Source: Parvibaculum sp041688015
GTDB lineage: Bacteria > Pseudomonadota > Alphaproteobacteria > Parvibaculales > Parvibaculaceae
Assembly: GCA_041688015.1 (NCBI GenBank)
Contig: JBDNIY010000017.1
Span: 1-64,000 of the forward strand
Direction: 5' to 3'
Length of the DNA stretch: 64,000 nucleotides
Shown here: positions 26,860 through 35,126 of the stretch, one piece after another
How the letters are laid out: each line of letters opens with the position of its first letter
Numbering within the stretch: position 1 is the first letter of the stretch
Position numbers and translations under genes: made by a program
Notes under the pieces: model-generated
The model's input: only the letters and a program-made list of their open reading frames with translations
What the model was told of the DNA's origin: nothing
Database searches by the model: none

Positions 26860-28146
26860 ATGAGTGCGAGCGTCGAACAAGGCGTTGAACTGGGCGTTGA
26901 ACTGGGCGTTGAACTGGGCGTCGAACTGGACATTGTCATTTTGGGGGCGGGTCAGGCCGCCGCACAGGCAATCGTCAGCCTGCGCATGGAAGGCTATGAC
27001 GGCCCCATCACGCTGATCGGCGACGAGGCCGAACCGCCTTATCAGCGCCCGCCTCTGAGCAAGAAATTTCTCGCCGGTGAAATTGATTTTGACCGGGTGG
27101 AGCTAAAGCCTGCCGAATTTTACAACAAAGCTAAATGCACCTTGATGCTGGAGACGCGCGCCACCGCTGTGGACGCCAAAGCCCATACGGTGACAACGAG
27201 CGATGGCCGCGAGATCGGCTATACAAAACTGCTGATTGCAACGGGAAGCCGCGTGCGCGAAATCAACGTGCCGGGCTTTGACCTTGAAGGCGTTCATTAT
27301 CTGCGCTCGGTCGGCGACGTTAAAAAAATCCAAAGCCACTTTAAAACGGGCGCCAAAATGGTGGTGGTCGGTGGCGGCTATATCGGGCTGGAAGTGGCCG
27401 CCGTCGCGCGCAAAAACGGGCTTGATGTGACGGTGCTGGAAACGGCAGACCGGGTGATGGCGCGCGTGGTGGACCCGATTGTTTCGACATTCTATGAACG
27501 CGTTCACCGTGAAGAGGGCGTCCACATTCAAACCGGCGTCACGGTGGTTGGGTTTGAAGGCAAAGCCGGCAAGGTGAGCGGCGTCAACATTGGTACAGGC
27601 ACCTCGGTGCCTTGTGATTTTGTGGTGGTGGGGATCGGCATTCTTCCTAATACGGAGCTTGCTGAAAGCGCTGGATTGAAAATCGAAAACGGCATTGTCG
27701 TGGACGAATGCACACGCACATCCGACCCAGATATTTTTGCAGCCGGTGACTGCACCAATCACCCCAGCGGCGTCTATAGCAAACGCTTGCGGCTGGAGAG
27801 CGTGCATAACGCCATCGAGCAGGGCAAGAGCGCGGCAGCCGCCATGATGGGCAAAGAGAAGCCTTACAATCAGGTGCCGTGGTTCTGGTCGGACCAATAT
27901 GATTTGAAGCTGCAGATTGCTGGGCTGTCGGCGGGCTACACGCAAGCGGTAACGCGCGGCAACCCACAGGCAGGGCGCAGTTTTGCGGTGTTCTATCTTA
28001 AAGACGGCATGTTGATTGCGGTGGATGCGGTGAACCGCCCGCCGGAATTCATGATGTCGAAAACGCTGATCGCGCAGCACGCCAAACTCGATCCGGTACG
28101 GCTCGCCGACGAGAGCATTAGTATGAAAGAAGTGGCGAAGGCGTGA
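26860..28146 (+). CDS. FAD-dependent ferredoxin reductase (putidaredoxin-reductase type)
   Basis: Moves electrons from NAD(P)H through FAD to a [2Fe-2S] ferredoxin. The 428-residue protein has the FAD motif VILGAGQAAAQAI and EPPYQRPPLSKKFL. It also has the NAD motif VVVGGGYIGLEVAAVARKNG, the second FAD motif DIFAAGDCTNHP, and a C-terminal reductase domain. GGAGG lies four bases before the ATG. Residues 8-23 are four copies of Gly-Val-Glu-Leu encoded by a 12-base tandem repeat, directly before the FAD motif. The ferredoxin gene follows 87 bases later, which identifies the partner. No P450 or oxygenase gene lies alongside. Confidence 0.93.
   Translation: MSASVEQGVELGVELGVELGVELDIVILGAGQAAAQAIVSLRMEGYDGPITLIGDEAEPPYQRPPLSKKFLAGEIDFDRVELKPAEFYNKAKCTLMLETRATAVDAKAHTVTTSDGREIGYTKLLIATGSRVREINVPGFDLEGVHYLRSVGDVKKIQSHFKTGAKMVVVGGGYIGLEVAAVARKNGLDVTVLETADRVMARVVDPIVSTFYERVHREEGVHIQTGVTVVGFEGKAGKVSGVNIGTGTSVPCDFVVVGIGILPNTELAESAGLKIENGIVVDECTRTSDPDIFAAGDCTNHPSGVYSKRLRLESVHNAIEQGKSAAAAMMGKEKPYNQVPWFWSDQYDLKLQIAGLSAGYTQAVTRGNPQAGRSFAVFYLKDGMLIAVDAVNRPPEFMMSKTLIAQHAKLDPVRLADESISMKEVAKA
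26881..26930 (+). repeat. 12-bp tandem repeat inside the reductase gene
   Basis: GGCGTTGAACTG is repeated three times and a fourth copy differs by one base. The unit length is a multiple of three, so copy-number change would add or remove Gly-Val-Glu-Leu without shifting the frame. Confidence 0.95.
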
Positions 28147-28199
28147 ACGCTTCGCGGCGCATGAAAGAAGTGGCGAAGGCGTGAACGAACGCTTCGCGG
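28123..28199 (+). repeat. 38-bp duplication of the 3' end of the reductase gene
   Basis: The last codons of the reductase, its stop and the following bases (28123-28160, beginning ATGAAAGAAGTGGCG) are repeated directly from 28161. The second copy has a small internal duplication (GAACGAACGC). It lies in the spacer before the ferredoxin gene and changes no coding. Confidence 0.9.
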
Positions 28200-28233
28200 A
28201 AAAAAGTAACAACACGGCTAGAGGAAACTTGGG

Positions 28234-28554
28234 ATGACGAAGGTCACGTTTATCGAACATGACGGCACGGAGCACACGGTGGACGCGGCTGACGGGCTGA
28301 CGCTGATGGAAGTGGCTGTGCGAGACATGGTGCCCGGCATTGATGGTGATTGCGGCGGGGCCTGCGCGTGCGCGACCTGCATGGTGTTTGTGCCGGAAGA
28401 CTGGCTGGGCAAACTCAGCCCTAAAGAGCCGATGGAAGATACGATGCTCGATTTCAGCGAGCATGTGGAAGCCAACTCGCGGCTGTCCTGCCAGCTCAAG
28501 ATTTCGCCCGCGCTGGAAGGTATTCGCGTGACGATGCCGGAATCGCAACACTGA
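28234..28554 (+). CDS. [2Fe-2S] ferredoxin (adrenodoxin/putidaredoxin type)
   Basis: A one-electron carrier of 106 residues. The cluster ligands are in DCGGACACATCMVFV (Cys-x5-Cys-x2-Cys) with the fourth Cys in SRLSCQLKI. This spacing and the acidic DTMLDF segment place it in the adrenodoxin class that serves cytochromes P450 and other oxygenases, or iron-sulfur cluster assembly. It is downstream of its likely reductase. An acceptor protein is not encoded nearby, so the final use is unknown. Confidence 0.95.
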   Translation: MTKVTFIEHDGTEHTVDAADGLTLMEVAVRDMVPGIDGDCGGACACATCMVFVPEDWLGKLSPKEPMEDTMLDFSEHVEANSRLSCQLKISPALEGIRVTMPESQH

Positions 28555-28619
28555 CGTGTTGCTGGGGCCTGAAAGCCAGCATTGACGTTTTTTGCTTTGG
28601 ATTTACCACATAGATAAGC

Positions 28620-28763
28620 GTCATCACCCGACTTGATCGGGTGATCCAACTTTGATGCATCAAAGGCAGGTGGATGCCCCAATCAAGTCGAGGCATGAAG
28701 GGTTTGGAGGCGTGAGTGGCCTCGTCCTTCGAGACGCGGCTTTGCCGCTCCTCAGGATGAGGG
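28620..28763. repeat. Family B and family A repeats after the ferredoxin gene
   Basis: A family B element at about 28620-28697 has GTCATCACCCGAC, a TTTGATGCATCAAA inner palindrome and a closing AAGTCGAGGCATGAA. A single family A element follows at 28720-28763 between CCTCGTCC and CAGGATGAGGG. The ferredoxin and molybdenum hydroxylase genes are convergent across this spacer, so the hairpins could act as terminators. Confidence 0.8.
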
Positions 28764-28797
28764 TTTATGTTTTAATTTCGTCATTGCGCTCGCAACC

Positions 28798-31062
28798 TTA
28801 CTCCGCCGCTTGCGCCATTTTATGGGCGAGCGGGGTGAGGTCGTGGTTTTTCAGTGGCAATTCGCGGACGCGTTTGCCGGTGATGGTGAAGACCGCGTTA
28901 GAGACGGCTGCCGCGATGGGGGGTGTGCCGGGTTCGCCCATGCCGCCGAGCGGCGCACCGCTTTCGATGAAATGCACGTCGATGGAAGGCGCATCGGCGA
29001 GTTTTATCATGGCGTAGTCGGGGAAGTTCGACTGTTCGACGGCACCATCGGCAATCGAGATCTCGCCATACATGGCAGCGGTCAAGCCAAAGATGATGCC
29101 GCTTTCGACCTGGCGTGTGGCAGTGTCGGGATTGATGACGTTGCCGCAATCGACCACCGCCGTGACGTGATGGACTTTCACCTCACCACTGTCGCTCACC
29201 GACACTTCGGCGACTTCGGCAACGATGGTTTTAAACGCTTCCTGAATGGCGATGCCGCGGGCACGGCCCTTGGGCAGCGGTTTGCCCCAGCCGGATTTTT
29301 CGGCAACCATTTCCAACACGGCGAGGTGGCGCGGCTGGTCTTTTAAAAGCGCGTGGCGAAATTCATAAGGATCGGTGCCCGCGTTATGCGCCAGCTCATC
29401 CATGAAGCTTTCAGTAAAGAACGTATGCTGAGAATGTGCGACCGAGCGCCATGGCCCGCGCGGGACAATGGTTTGGCCTTCGAGATAACGGATCGACTGA
29501 TCGGGCACGCCATAGGGAATATGGGCGGCGCCTGCCGGATCATCTTTCAACATGTAGCGGTTGTGCCAGGCGATGGGCTGGCCCTTGTCGTCGAGGCCGA
29601 CCTTGAAATTTGACGTCACCGCGATGCGGTAGGTGTCGTGCTGGATGTCGTCTTCGCGCGTGTAGAGAAGCTGCACGGGCGCATCGACTTCTTTGGCGAT
29701 GAGGGCGGCAAAATCAATCTCGCTGGGGAAATCAAAAAAGCCTGGCCGCACCGGGATACGACGGCCAAAGCCACCGCCAAGCATCAGCGGATGCAGCGTT
29801 ACGTTTTCAAAGTCGAGGCCGGCGATTTTGGCAAAGCGGGCCCGCGTGCCCAGCGCATCCTGCGTGCCGGTCCAAACTTCGGCCTTGTCGCCCTGAACAT
29901 ACGCGGTGCAATTCATCGGCTCCATGCAGGCATGAGCGAGGAAAGGCACGCGATAGGTCGCCTGCATGATCTTGGCGGCCTTGGCCAACCCGGCATCGAT
30001 ATCGCCGCGTTCGACGTCCTTCTTGCTTTTGCCTTCATCGGCCAGCGCTGCATCCTGCGCGGCATAGAGTGTCGCCATGGAAAGCTTTTCGTGGCCCTTG
30101 GTATCGAACTTAACTTCGAGCGCCGCAGCGGCTTGCTTGGCACGCCAGAAATTGTCAGCGATGACGGCGACACCGCCGGGCAGCTTGACGAGCTGCTTGA
30201 CGCCGCGCCGCTTGAGGATCGGCGCTTCGTCGTAGCTCACCACTTCGCTGCCGAAGGTGGGGGCAAACTTGATGGCGGCGTAGAGCTGGCCGGGGCGGCG
30301 CACGTCGATGCCATAGAGCGTGGAGCCATCGACCTTGCCGGGAATGTCAAAGCGCTGGGTGGGCTGGCCTACAATGGTGTAGTCGGCTTTGGCTTTGAGC
30401 ACGGGATGGGACGGCGGCGAGAGTTCGGCGGCGGTGCTGGCAAGCTCGGCGTAGGTGGCTGATTTGCCCGACGGGTGAGAGACCTTGGAGAGCTTTGCCA
30501 CGCATTCAGAGGCAGGCACGTTCCAGCGTTTGGCGGCGGCGCGGATCAGCATGTCCTTGGCGGCGGCACCTGCGGGCCGCATACCATGTTCGCCGGTCAT
30601 GCGGACAGACGACGAGCCACCTGTGATCTGGGCATGCATGAATTGCATGGCTTTGAGGAAGACCGCATCGGTGACGCCTTCAAGCATACGCGGGATGACG
30701 ACACCGTCGGTGAAATTGAGGGCGAGGGATTCATTGGCAAAGGCCTGCTCGGCGGGCGCTTGTTCGGGGTGCACCAGCGTCCAGTCGGCTTCCATTTCTT
30801 CAGCCGCCATCATGGCCAGCGCGGTGATGGCCCCCTGCCCCATTTCGGAATGGGGAACGTAAATCGTTGTGGTGTTGTCAGGTGATATTTTGATCCAGGT
30901 GGCCAGCACCTGCTCGCCCTTGCCCGAGACATCGGCTTGCGCCATCTCATTGCGCGAGGGACCCGAGAAAGTATAGCCGAGCAACAAGCCGCCACCGGCA
31001 AGGCCGCCTGCAACGATCAACTGGCGACGGCTGGGGTTCATAAGTTTGTCTTTGATGGTCAT
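28798..31062 (-). CDS. Molybdopterin-dependent aldehyde/isoquinoline oxidoreductase, large subunit (IorB-like)
   Basis: Large subunit of a xanthine-oxidase-family molybdenum hydroxylase, about 754 residues. The N-terminus carries a twin-arginine signal (SRRQLIVAGGLAGGGLLLG), so the enzyme is exported folded. Conserved blocks include SEMGQGAITALAMMAAEEM, GTQDALGTRARFA, LGGGFGRRI, VPRGPWRSVAHSQ and the final GGMGEPGTPPIAAAVSNA, where the catalytic Glu sits. I start at the ATG at 31062, with GGAGG nine bases upstream. The small subunit gene ends 14 bases before it. The substrate could be an aldehyde or N-heterocycle and cannot be told from sequence. Confidence 0.93.
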   Translation of the reverse strand: MTIKDKLMNPSRRQLIVAGGLAGGGLLLGYTFSGPSRNEMAQADVSGKGEQVLATWIKISPDNTTTIYVPHSEMGQGAITALAMMAAEEMEADWTLVHPEQAPAEQAFANESLALNFTDGVVIPRMLEGVTDAVFLKAMQFMHAQITGGSSSVRMTGEHGMRPAGAAAKDMLIRAAAKRWNVPASECVAKLSKVSHPSGKSATYAELASTAAELSPPSHPVLKAKADYTIVGQPTQRFDIPGKVDGSTLYGIDVRRPGQLYAAIKFAPTFGSEVVSYDEAPILKRRGVKQLVKLPGGVAVIADNFWRAKQAAAALEVKFDTKGHEKLSMATLYAAQDAALADEGKSKKDVERGDIDAGLAKAAKIMQATYRVPFLAHACMEPMNCTAYVQGDKAEVWTGTQDALGTRARFAKIAGLDFENVTLHPLMLGGGFGRRIPVRPGFFDFPSEIDFAALIAKEVDAPVQLLYTREDDIQHDTYRIAVTSNFKVGLDDKGQPIAWHNRYMLKDDPAGAAHIPYGVPDQSIRYLEGQTIVPRGPWRSVAHSQHTFFTESFMDELAHNAGTDPYEFRHALLKDQPRHLAVLEMVAEKSGWGKPLPKGRARGIAIQEAFKTIVAEVAEVSVSDSGEVKVHHVTAVVDCGNVINPDTATRQVESGIIFGLTAAMYGEISIADGAVEQSNFPDYAMIKLADAPSIDVHFIESGAPLGGMGEPGTPPIAAAVSNAVFTITGKRVRELPLKNHDLTPLAHKMAQAAE

Positions 31063-31076
31063 GGTGTGGCCCTCCC

Positions 31077-31541
31077 TCAAGCGTTCGACAGCGAATGGAT
31101 CGCGGCGCGGATGCGCGGATAGGTGCCGCAGCGACAAACATTGGTGATGCTGTCGTCTATTTCGGCGTCACTGGGATTGGGATTCTCTTTCAAGAGCGCA
31201 GAGACCGCCATCAACATGCCGGACTGGCAATAGCCGCATTGGGGCACCTGATGTTCGATCCAGGCGGCCTGAATGGGGGCGAGCTTTTCAGCCGCGCCTG
31301 AGGCCACCGCCAAGCCTTCGATGGTGATGATCTCGCCATTTTCGGCGGCCACGACCGGCAGCGAGCAGGAGCGCACCGGCTCGCCGTTCAAATGCACTGT
31401 GCAGGCGCCACAGGCCGCAACGCCGCAGCCGAATTTGGTGCCCGTCAGGCCGAGTTCATTGCGCAGCACCCAGAGGAGCGGCATTTCCAGTTCGACATCA
31501 AGCGTGTGTGACACACCATTGACCTTGAAGGTAACGGACAT
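31077..31541 (-). CDS. [2Fe-2S] subunit of the molybdenum hydroxylase (IorA-like)
   Basis: Electron-transfer subunit of 154 residues. The plant-type cluster ligands are in KFGCGVAACGACTVHLNG, with a further Cys in VRSCSLP. The second, C-terminal cluster is in QCGYCQSGMLM and NVCRCGTY. This two-cluster layout is that of IorA, CoxS and similar small subunits. It has no signal peptide and would be co-exported with the Tat-bearing large subunit. No FAD subunit is present, as in IorAB-type enzymes. Confidence 0.95.
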   Translation of the reverse strand: MSVTFKVNGVSHTLDVELEMPLLWVLRNELGLTGTKFGCGVAACGACTVHLNGEPVRSCSLPVVAAENGEIITIEGLAVASGAAEKLAPIQAAWIEHQVPQCGYCQSGMLMAVSALLKENPNPSDAEIDDSITNVCRCGTYPRIRAAIHSLSNA

Positions 31542-31680
31542 GAAGGCTTCTCTCCCGTTTGCACTGGAACCTGCCAGCGCATCGATTTATATCGACTGAC
31601 CCAAATTAGCATTCCGGTCACTTTTAGCATTTAGGGCATTTAATGGGAAGCGCCGAATGTTCAAGGTCTGATGACAGATG

Positions 31681-32340
31681 TTATTTGACGAGCGGCGGGC
31701 CGGTGAACTCACCTTCAAGGATTAACTCCACCTCATCGCTGACGCCCATGGTGGTGCCCGGCGCGGGAATGCCCGCAGACAGGTTGTAGGCGGAGCGTTT
31801 CAGCACACCATGGGCAGAAAAGCCAATGCGCGCATTAGGGTCCATGGGATGGCCCGCATAGCCGCCATTGAAGGTGACGGCGAGCACCAGCAGGTTGGTC
31901 ACGCCATGCATCTTGAATTCGCCGGTGACATTGGCCGTGTTGGAGCCGGTCATTTTGACGGAGACGGAATGGAAGGTCATGGTAGGAAATTCGGCGACAT
32001 CAAACCATGTCGGGCCGAGCAGTTCAGCAATGAACCCGGCGGGCGGATTGTCCAGCGTCAGCGAGTTGACGTTGACCGTGCCGTCAAAACGCATCGCGGC
32101 GGGGTTCTTGGGATCAAAATGCAAAGCCGCGTCATAGGCGGTGAAGCGGCCCGTGAAATTAGAAAAGCCCAGATGACTGACGCGGAAGATGGCGCTCGCA
32201 TGGGCTTTGTCGAGTGTGTATTCGCCCGCGGGCAGGTCAGTGGCCATGGGCGTGATGGGTTTCGCAGCCTTGATGGATTCACGCGCCTGGGCAGGCGCGA
32301 CCATGAAAAGGCAGGCCAGCACGAGCATCAATTGTTTCAT
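31681..32340 (-). CDS. YceI-family periplasmic lipid-binding protein
   Basis: A secreted beta-barrel lipocalin-like protein of about 219 residues. It has a cleavable signal (MKQLMLVLACLFMVAPAQA). The core shows AGEYTLDKAHASAIFRVSHLGFSNFTGRF and TFHSVSVKMTGSNTANVTGEFKMHGV. YceI proteins bind long polyprenyl or amide lipids. I take the ATG at 32340, with GAGG eight bases upstream. It follows the pirin gene by ten bases and is probably in one transcript with it. Confidence 0.92.
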   Translation of the reverse strand: MKQLMLVLACLFMVAPAQARESIKAAKPITPMATDLPAGEYTLDKAHASAIFRVSHLGFSNFTGRFTAYDAALHFDPKNPAAMRFDGTVNVNSLTLDNPPAGFIAELLGPTWFDVAEFPTMTFHSVSVKMTGSNTANVTGEFKMHGVTNLLVLAVTFNGGYAGHPMDPNARIGFSAHGVLKRSAYNLSAGIPAPGTTMGVSDEVELILEGEFTGPPLVK

Positions 32341-32350
32341 CAAAATATCC

Positions 32351-33217
32351 TCATTCGGGGAGCGGTACAAATTCGTCGTGGTCGAGATCAGGGAGTTTCA
32401 TGCGGCCTGCTTTGTAGTCGGCCTTGGCCTGCGCGAGGCGGTCTTTGGACGAGGAGACGAAATTCCAATCGATGAAGCGCTGGCCGACGGGATCGCCGCC
32501 CAGCACCATGACGACGGAGGGCTCTAGCGCCTTGAGGACGGGCGCAGTGCCACTATCAAAGACCGCCATGCGCAGAGCGTCGATGGTCTGGCCGCTGACT
32601 TCGATGCGGCCCGAGACGACATAGGCGGCGCGCTCTGGATAGTCGGCGGGAAGCTCAAGCTGCGTTCCGGTGTCGAGCAACGTATGAGCGTAGAACATGG
32701 GCGAATGGGTTTTGACGCGCGACGTCTGGCCGAAGGCACGGCCCGCGATGAGGCGCATGGAGAGGCCCTTGTCGGTGAGCATCGGCAGATCGGCGCTGGC
32801 GTAATGGGTAAAGGCGGGGACCACTTCTTCCTCGCCATCGGGCAGCGCCACCCATGACTGGATGCCATGGATCATGTCGCCTTGCGCGCGCGCTTTTTCA
32901 AAGCGTTCAGAATGGGTGATGCCGCGCCCTGCCGTCATCCAATTGACCTCGCCGGGGCGGATCGCTTCTTCTGAGCCAATGCTGTCGCGGTGCATGATTT
33001 CGCCGTCAAAAAGATAGGTGACGGTGGACAGACCAATGTGGGGATGAGGCCGCACGTCGAGGCTTTTGGGAATGCCTGCGGCGAAAGCCATCGGGCCCAT
33101 GTGATCAAAGAAAATGAAAGGGCCGACCATGCGGCGCTGCGCGACAGGGAGCACGCGGCCAACCGTGAAGCCGCCGCCGAGGTTGCGTTGGCGCTCGTCG
33201 ATGATGCGTTCGATCAT
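32351..33217 (-). CDS. Pirin family protein
   Basis: A cupin-fold, probably iron-binding protein of 288 residues; some bacterial pirins have quercetin dioxygenase activity. The metal motif is in RPHPHIGLSTVTYLFDGEIMHRDS, with the histidines and Glu of the first cupin, followed by GEVNWMTAGRGITHSER. The C-terminal domain has ERAAYVVSGRIEVSGQ and LGGDPVGQRFIDWNFVSS. Its physiological role is not known. It is upstream of and close to the YceI gene. Confidence 0.93.
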   Translation of the reverse strand: MIERIIDERQRNLGGGFTVGRVLPVAQRRMVGPFIFFDHMGPMAFAAGIPKSLDVRPHPHIGLSTVTYLFDGEIMHRDSIGSEEAIRPGEVNWMTAGRGITHSERFEKARAQGDMIHGIQSWVALPDGEEEVVPAFTHYASADLPMLTDKGLSMRLIAGRAFGQTSRVKTHSPMFYAHTLLDTGTQLELPADYPERAAYVVSGRIEVSGQTIDALRMAVFDSGTAPVLKALEPSVVMVLGGDPVGQRFIDWNFVSSSKDRLAQAKADYKAGRMKLPDLDHDEFVPLPE

Positions 33218-33248
33218 GGGGCTCTCGTTTGGTCAGAATTTGAGGCTT

Positions 33249-33313
33249 CACCCCCTCCCAACCCTCCCCCCTCAAGAGGGAGGGCTAAGAATGGAGGGAG
33301 AGGGCTCAAGTGT
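33249..33313. repeat. C-rich/G-rich repeat (family D)
   Basis: CACCCCCTCCCAACCCTCCC is followed by TCAAGAGGGAGGG and further GGAGGGAGAGGG. It resembles the spacer between trpB and trpA. It lies between the pirin and MATE genes, both on the minus strand. Confidence 0.65.
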
Positions 33314-33321
33314 AGGGGGCT

Positions 33322-34764
33322 TTAGCGGGGGCGGAAAGGGGCGCGCCAGTCGACTTGGGCGAGGGAGATGAAGCGGATCGACATGGCGAAGGTGGCGACC
33401 GCCAGCGCGACGACGAAGGCAACCCAGACGCCGGCCCCTGCCATGTGGAAATGGAAGGCGAGCAATACCGCCAGCGGGAAGCCGATGAGCCAATAAGAAA
33501 CGCCGGCAATCCACATAGGCACATTGGCATCTTTCAGGCCGCGCAGGCAGAGCGAAGCGACGACCTGACCGGTGTCGAACAATTGGAACGCCGCACCGAT
33601 GCGCAGGAACAAAGTGGCAAGCGTGATGACGCCTTGATTTTCAGGCTTGGAGGCATCGAGATAAACGCCGACGATCTGCGGCGCAAAAATCGCCAAGGCG
33701 ATGCCGCAGAGCCCCATGAAGGTGAGCGAAATGCCCATGGCCGCGAGCCCTGCGCGGCGCACACGCGGCATGTCGCTCGCGCCTGACGCCAGACCGATGC
33801 GCACGGTCGCCGCCGTCGCGATGCCGAGCGGCACCATGAACAAGAGCGCGATGACGTTCAATGCGATCTGATGGGCCGCAACGCTATCGGTGCCGAAGTA
33901 ACCCATGATCATCGTGCCTGCATTGAAGAACATGGCCTCAAAGATGATGGTCATGCTGATCGGCATGCCAAGTCGGATGACTTCCTTGAGCGTTGCCCAA
34001 TCAAACTGGAAGAAGCGACGGAAGATGCGATAGCGCGCCAGATCGGTGGTGAAGAAAATGACGGCAAGCATGACGGCGAAGCTGAAAAAATAAGAAATGG
34101 AACTAGCAATGCCCGCGCCCGTGAGGCCCATACGCGGCGCGCCAAAATGGCCAAAGATCAGCACCCAAGCGAGCACGCCGTTAAAGACAATGGTGAAGCC
34201 CATGACAATCAAAGGCGCATTGGGCCGCGACAAGGCGGTGGCATAGCCACGCAAGACATTAAAAAGCGTGGTGAAGACAAAGCCGAAGGCGAGCATACGC
34301 ACGAAATGACCCGCGTCGGCTGATAGCGCTTCGGGCTGGCCGATGGCCCGCAGCATGGCACCGGTATAATAGAGAAAAATGAGCTGGAAAGGCGTCAGCA
34401 GCAAGATAGCCCAGAGCGACATGCGCACGGTGAGGCGCACGCCGCGCCTATCGGCACGGCGCGAGCCAAGAATATGGGCAACCATGGGCTGCACGGCGAT
34501 GGCAGGCCCCATGGCGAGCACCCACATGGCGTAATAAAGGCTCAGGCCCAGCGCGGAAGCCGCCAGCGCGTCTTTGCTGTAAGCGCCGAGCAGCAACACA
34601 TCAACCGTGCCGATGCCCATTTGCGTCAGTTGCGTGATGACGACGGGGCCAGCAAGATGCAGTAGCTCGCGTGCCTCAACGGCAAAATCGTGAAACCGAT
34701 GCGGCGGCGCAACCGGCGGAATAGGCGCGGCGTCGAAAGAGGGATGATTGAATGTGTCAGTCAT
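33322..34764 (-). CDS. MATE family multidrug efflux transporter
   Basis: An inner-membrane exporter of about 480 residues with 12 predicted hydrophobic helices in two six-helix halves. The family pattern is clear in LAGPVVITQLTQMGIGTVDVLLLGAYS near the N-terminus, the MAVQPM-like AIAVQPMVAHILGSRR, and the second-half LGMPISMTIIFEAMFFNAGTMIMG. The length fits the NorM branch. I start at the ATG at 34764, since the upstream codons are not conserved. The coupling ion and drug range are not predictable. A small open frame and a terminator lie upstream. Confidence 0.93.
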   Translation of the reverse strand: MTDTFNHPSFDAAPIPPVAPPHRFHDFAVEARELLHLAGPVVITQLTQMGIGTVDVLLLGAYSKDALAASALGLSLYYAMWVLAMGPAIAVQPMVAHILGSRRADRRGVRLTVRMSLWAILLLTPFQLIFLYYTGAMLRAIGQPEALSADAGHFVRMLAFGFVFTTLFNVLRGYATALSRPNAPLIVMGFTIVFNGVLAWVLIFGHFGAPRMGLTGAGIASSISYFFSFAVMLAVIFFTTDLARYRIFRRFFQFDWATLKEVIRLGMPISMTIIFEAMFFNAGTMIMGYFGTDSVAAHQIALNVIALLFMVPLGIATAATVRIGLASGASDMPRVRRAGLAAMGISLTFMGLCGIALAIFAPQIVGVYLDASKPENQGVITLATLFLRIGAAFQLFDTGQVVASLCLRGLKDANVPMWIAGVSYWLIGFPLAVLLAFHFHMAGAGVWVAFVVALAVATFAMSIRFISLAQVDWRAPFRPR

Positions 34765-34818
34765 GGTTCGGGCTTTTCTATTCCGAAACCCAAAACGCTG
34801 GCGGCGGGGCAGAGCCAA

Positions 34819-34861
34819 TAAAAAAACCCCGGAGCGTTTCAGAGCCTCGGAGGTCGATCCT
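34819..34861 (-). terminator. Rho-independent terminator upstream of the MATE gene
   Basis: On the minus strand CTCCGAGGC pairs with GCTCCGGGG (one mismatch, two wobbles) around an eight-base loop and is followed directly by seven T residues. A small GATCC/GGATC hairpin precedes it. It lies about 60 bases before the MATE start, so it would end a transcript coming from the small open frame at 34884-34997, or act as an attenuator for the MATE gene. Confidence 0.65.
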
Positions 34862-34883
34862 TTGGATCAATGCGGACAAGTAG

Positions 34884-34997
34884 TCAGTCAGCGGTTTCCT
34901 CACGAGTGCAGCACAGGCGCGCCATCACGACGCCAAGATCGGCGACGATACCGTCGGGCTTGTGTCCTGAATGGGATGGGGTTGCGCTGCTCATCAT
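34884..34997 (-). CDS. Possible 37-residue protein upstream of the MATE gene
   Basis: A short minus-strand frame starts at tandem ATGs (34997 and 34994) with GGACGA just upstream. It reads M-M-S-S-A-T-P-S-H-S-G-H-K-P and then DGIVADLGVVMARLCCTRE, stopping at a TGA. A terminator follows within 70 bases, which gives it the look of a complete small transcription unit. I do not recognise the protein. It could equally be a leader peptide or lie within a small RNA. Confidence 0.3.
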   Translation of the reverse strand: MMSSATPSHSGHKPDGIVADLGVVMARLCCTREETAD

Positions 34998-35126
34998 TCG
35001 TCCGTCTGAAGACTTGAGACCCTTGAATTAGAAATCCCGTAGGCCGAACGGATACGCCTCGCCCGATACGAAGTCAAGTTGAAGACGCGAAGTCAAGCTG
35101 AAGGCGCGGCATGTAATATATCAGTT

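Noticed and set aside
28810..30462. Long plus-strand open frames opposite the molybdenum hydroxylase gene
   Set aside because: The GC-rich codon pattern of the real minus-strand gene keeps antisense frames open; their peptides match nothing and the sense frame is fully conserved.
34819..35000. Guanidine (mini-ykkC) riboswitch before the MATE exporter
   Set aside because: The paired ACGR-loop hairpins of that motif are not present; only a terminator hairpin and a small open frame are seen.
34748..35017. Plus-strand 89-residue open frame upstream of the MATE gene
   Set aside because: Arg-rich, no ribosome site, and it reads antisense through a terminator; the minus-strand small frame is the better candidate.
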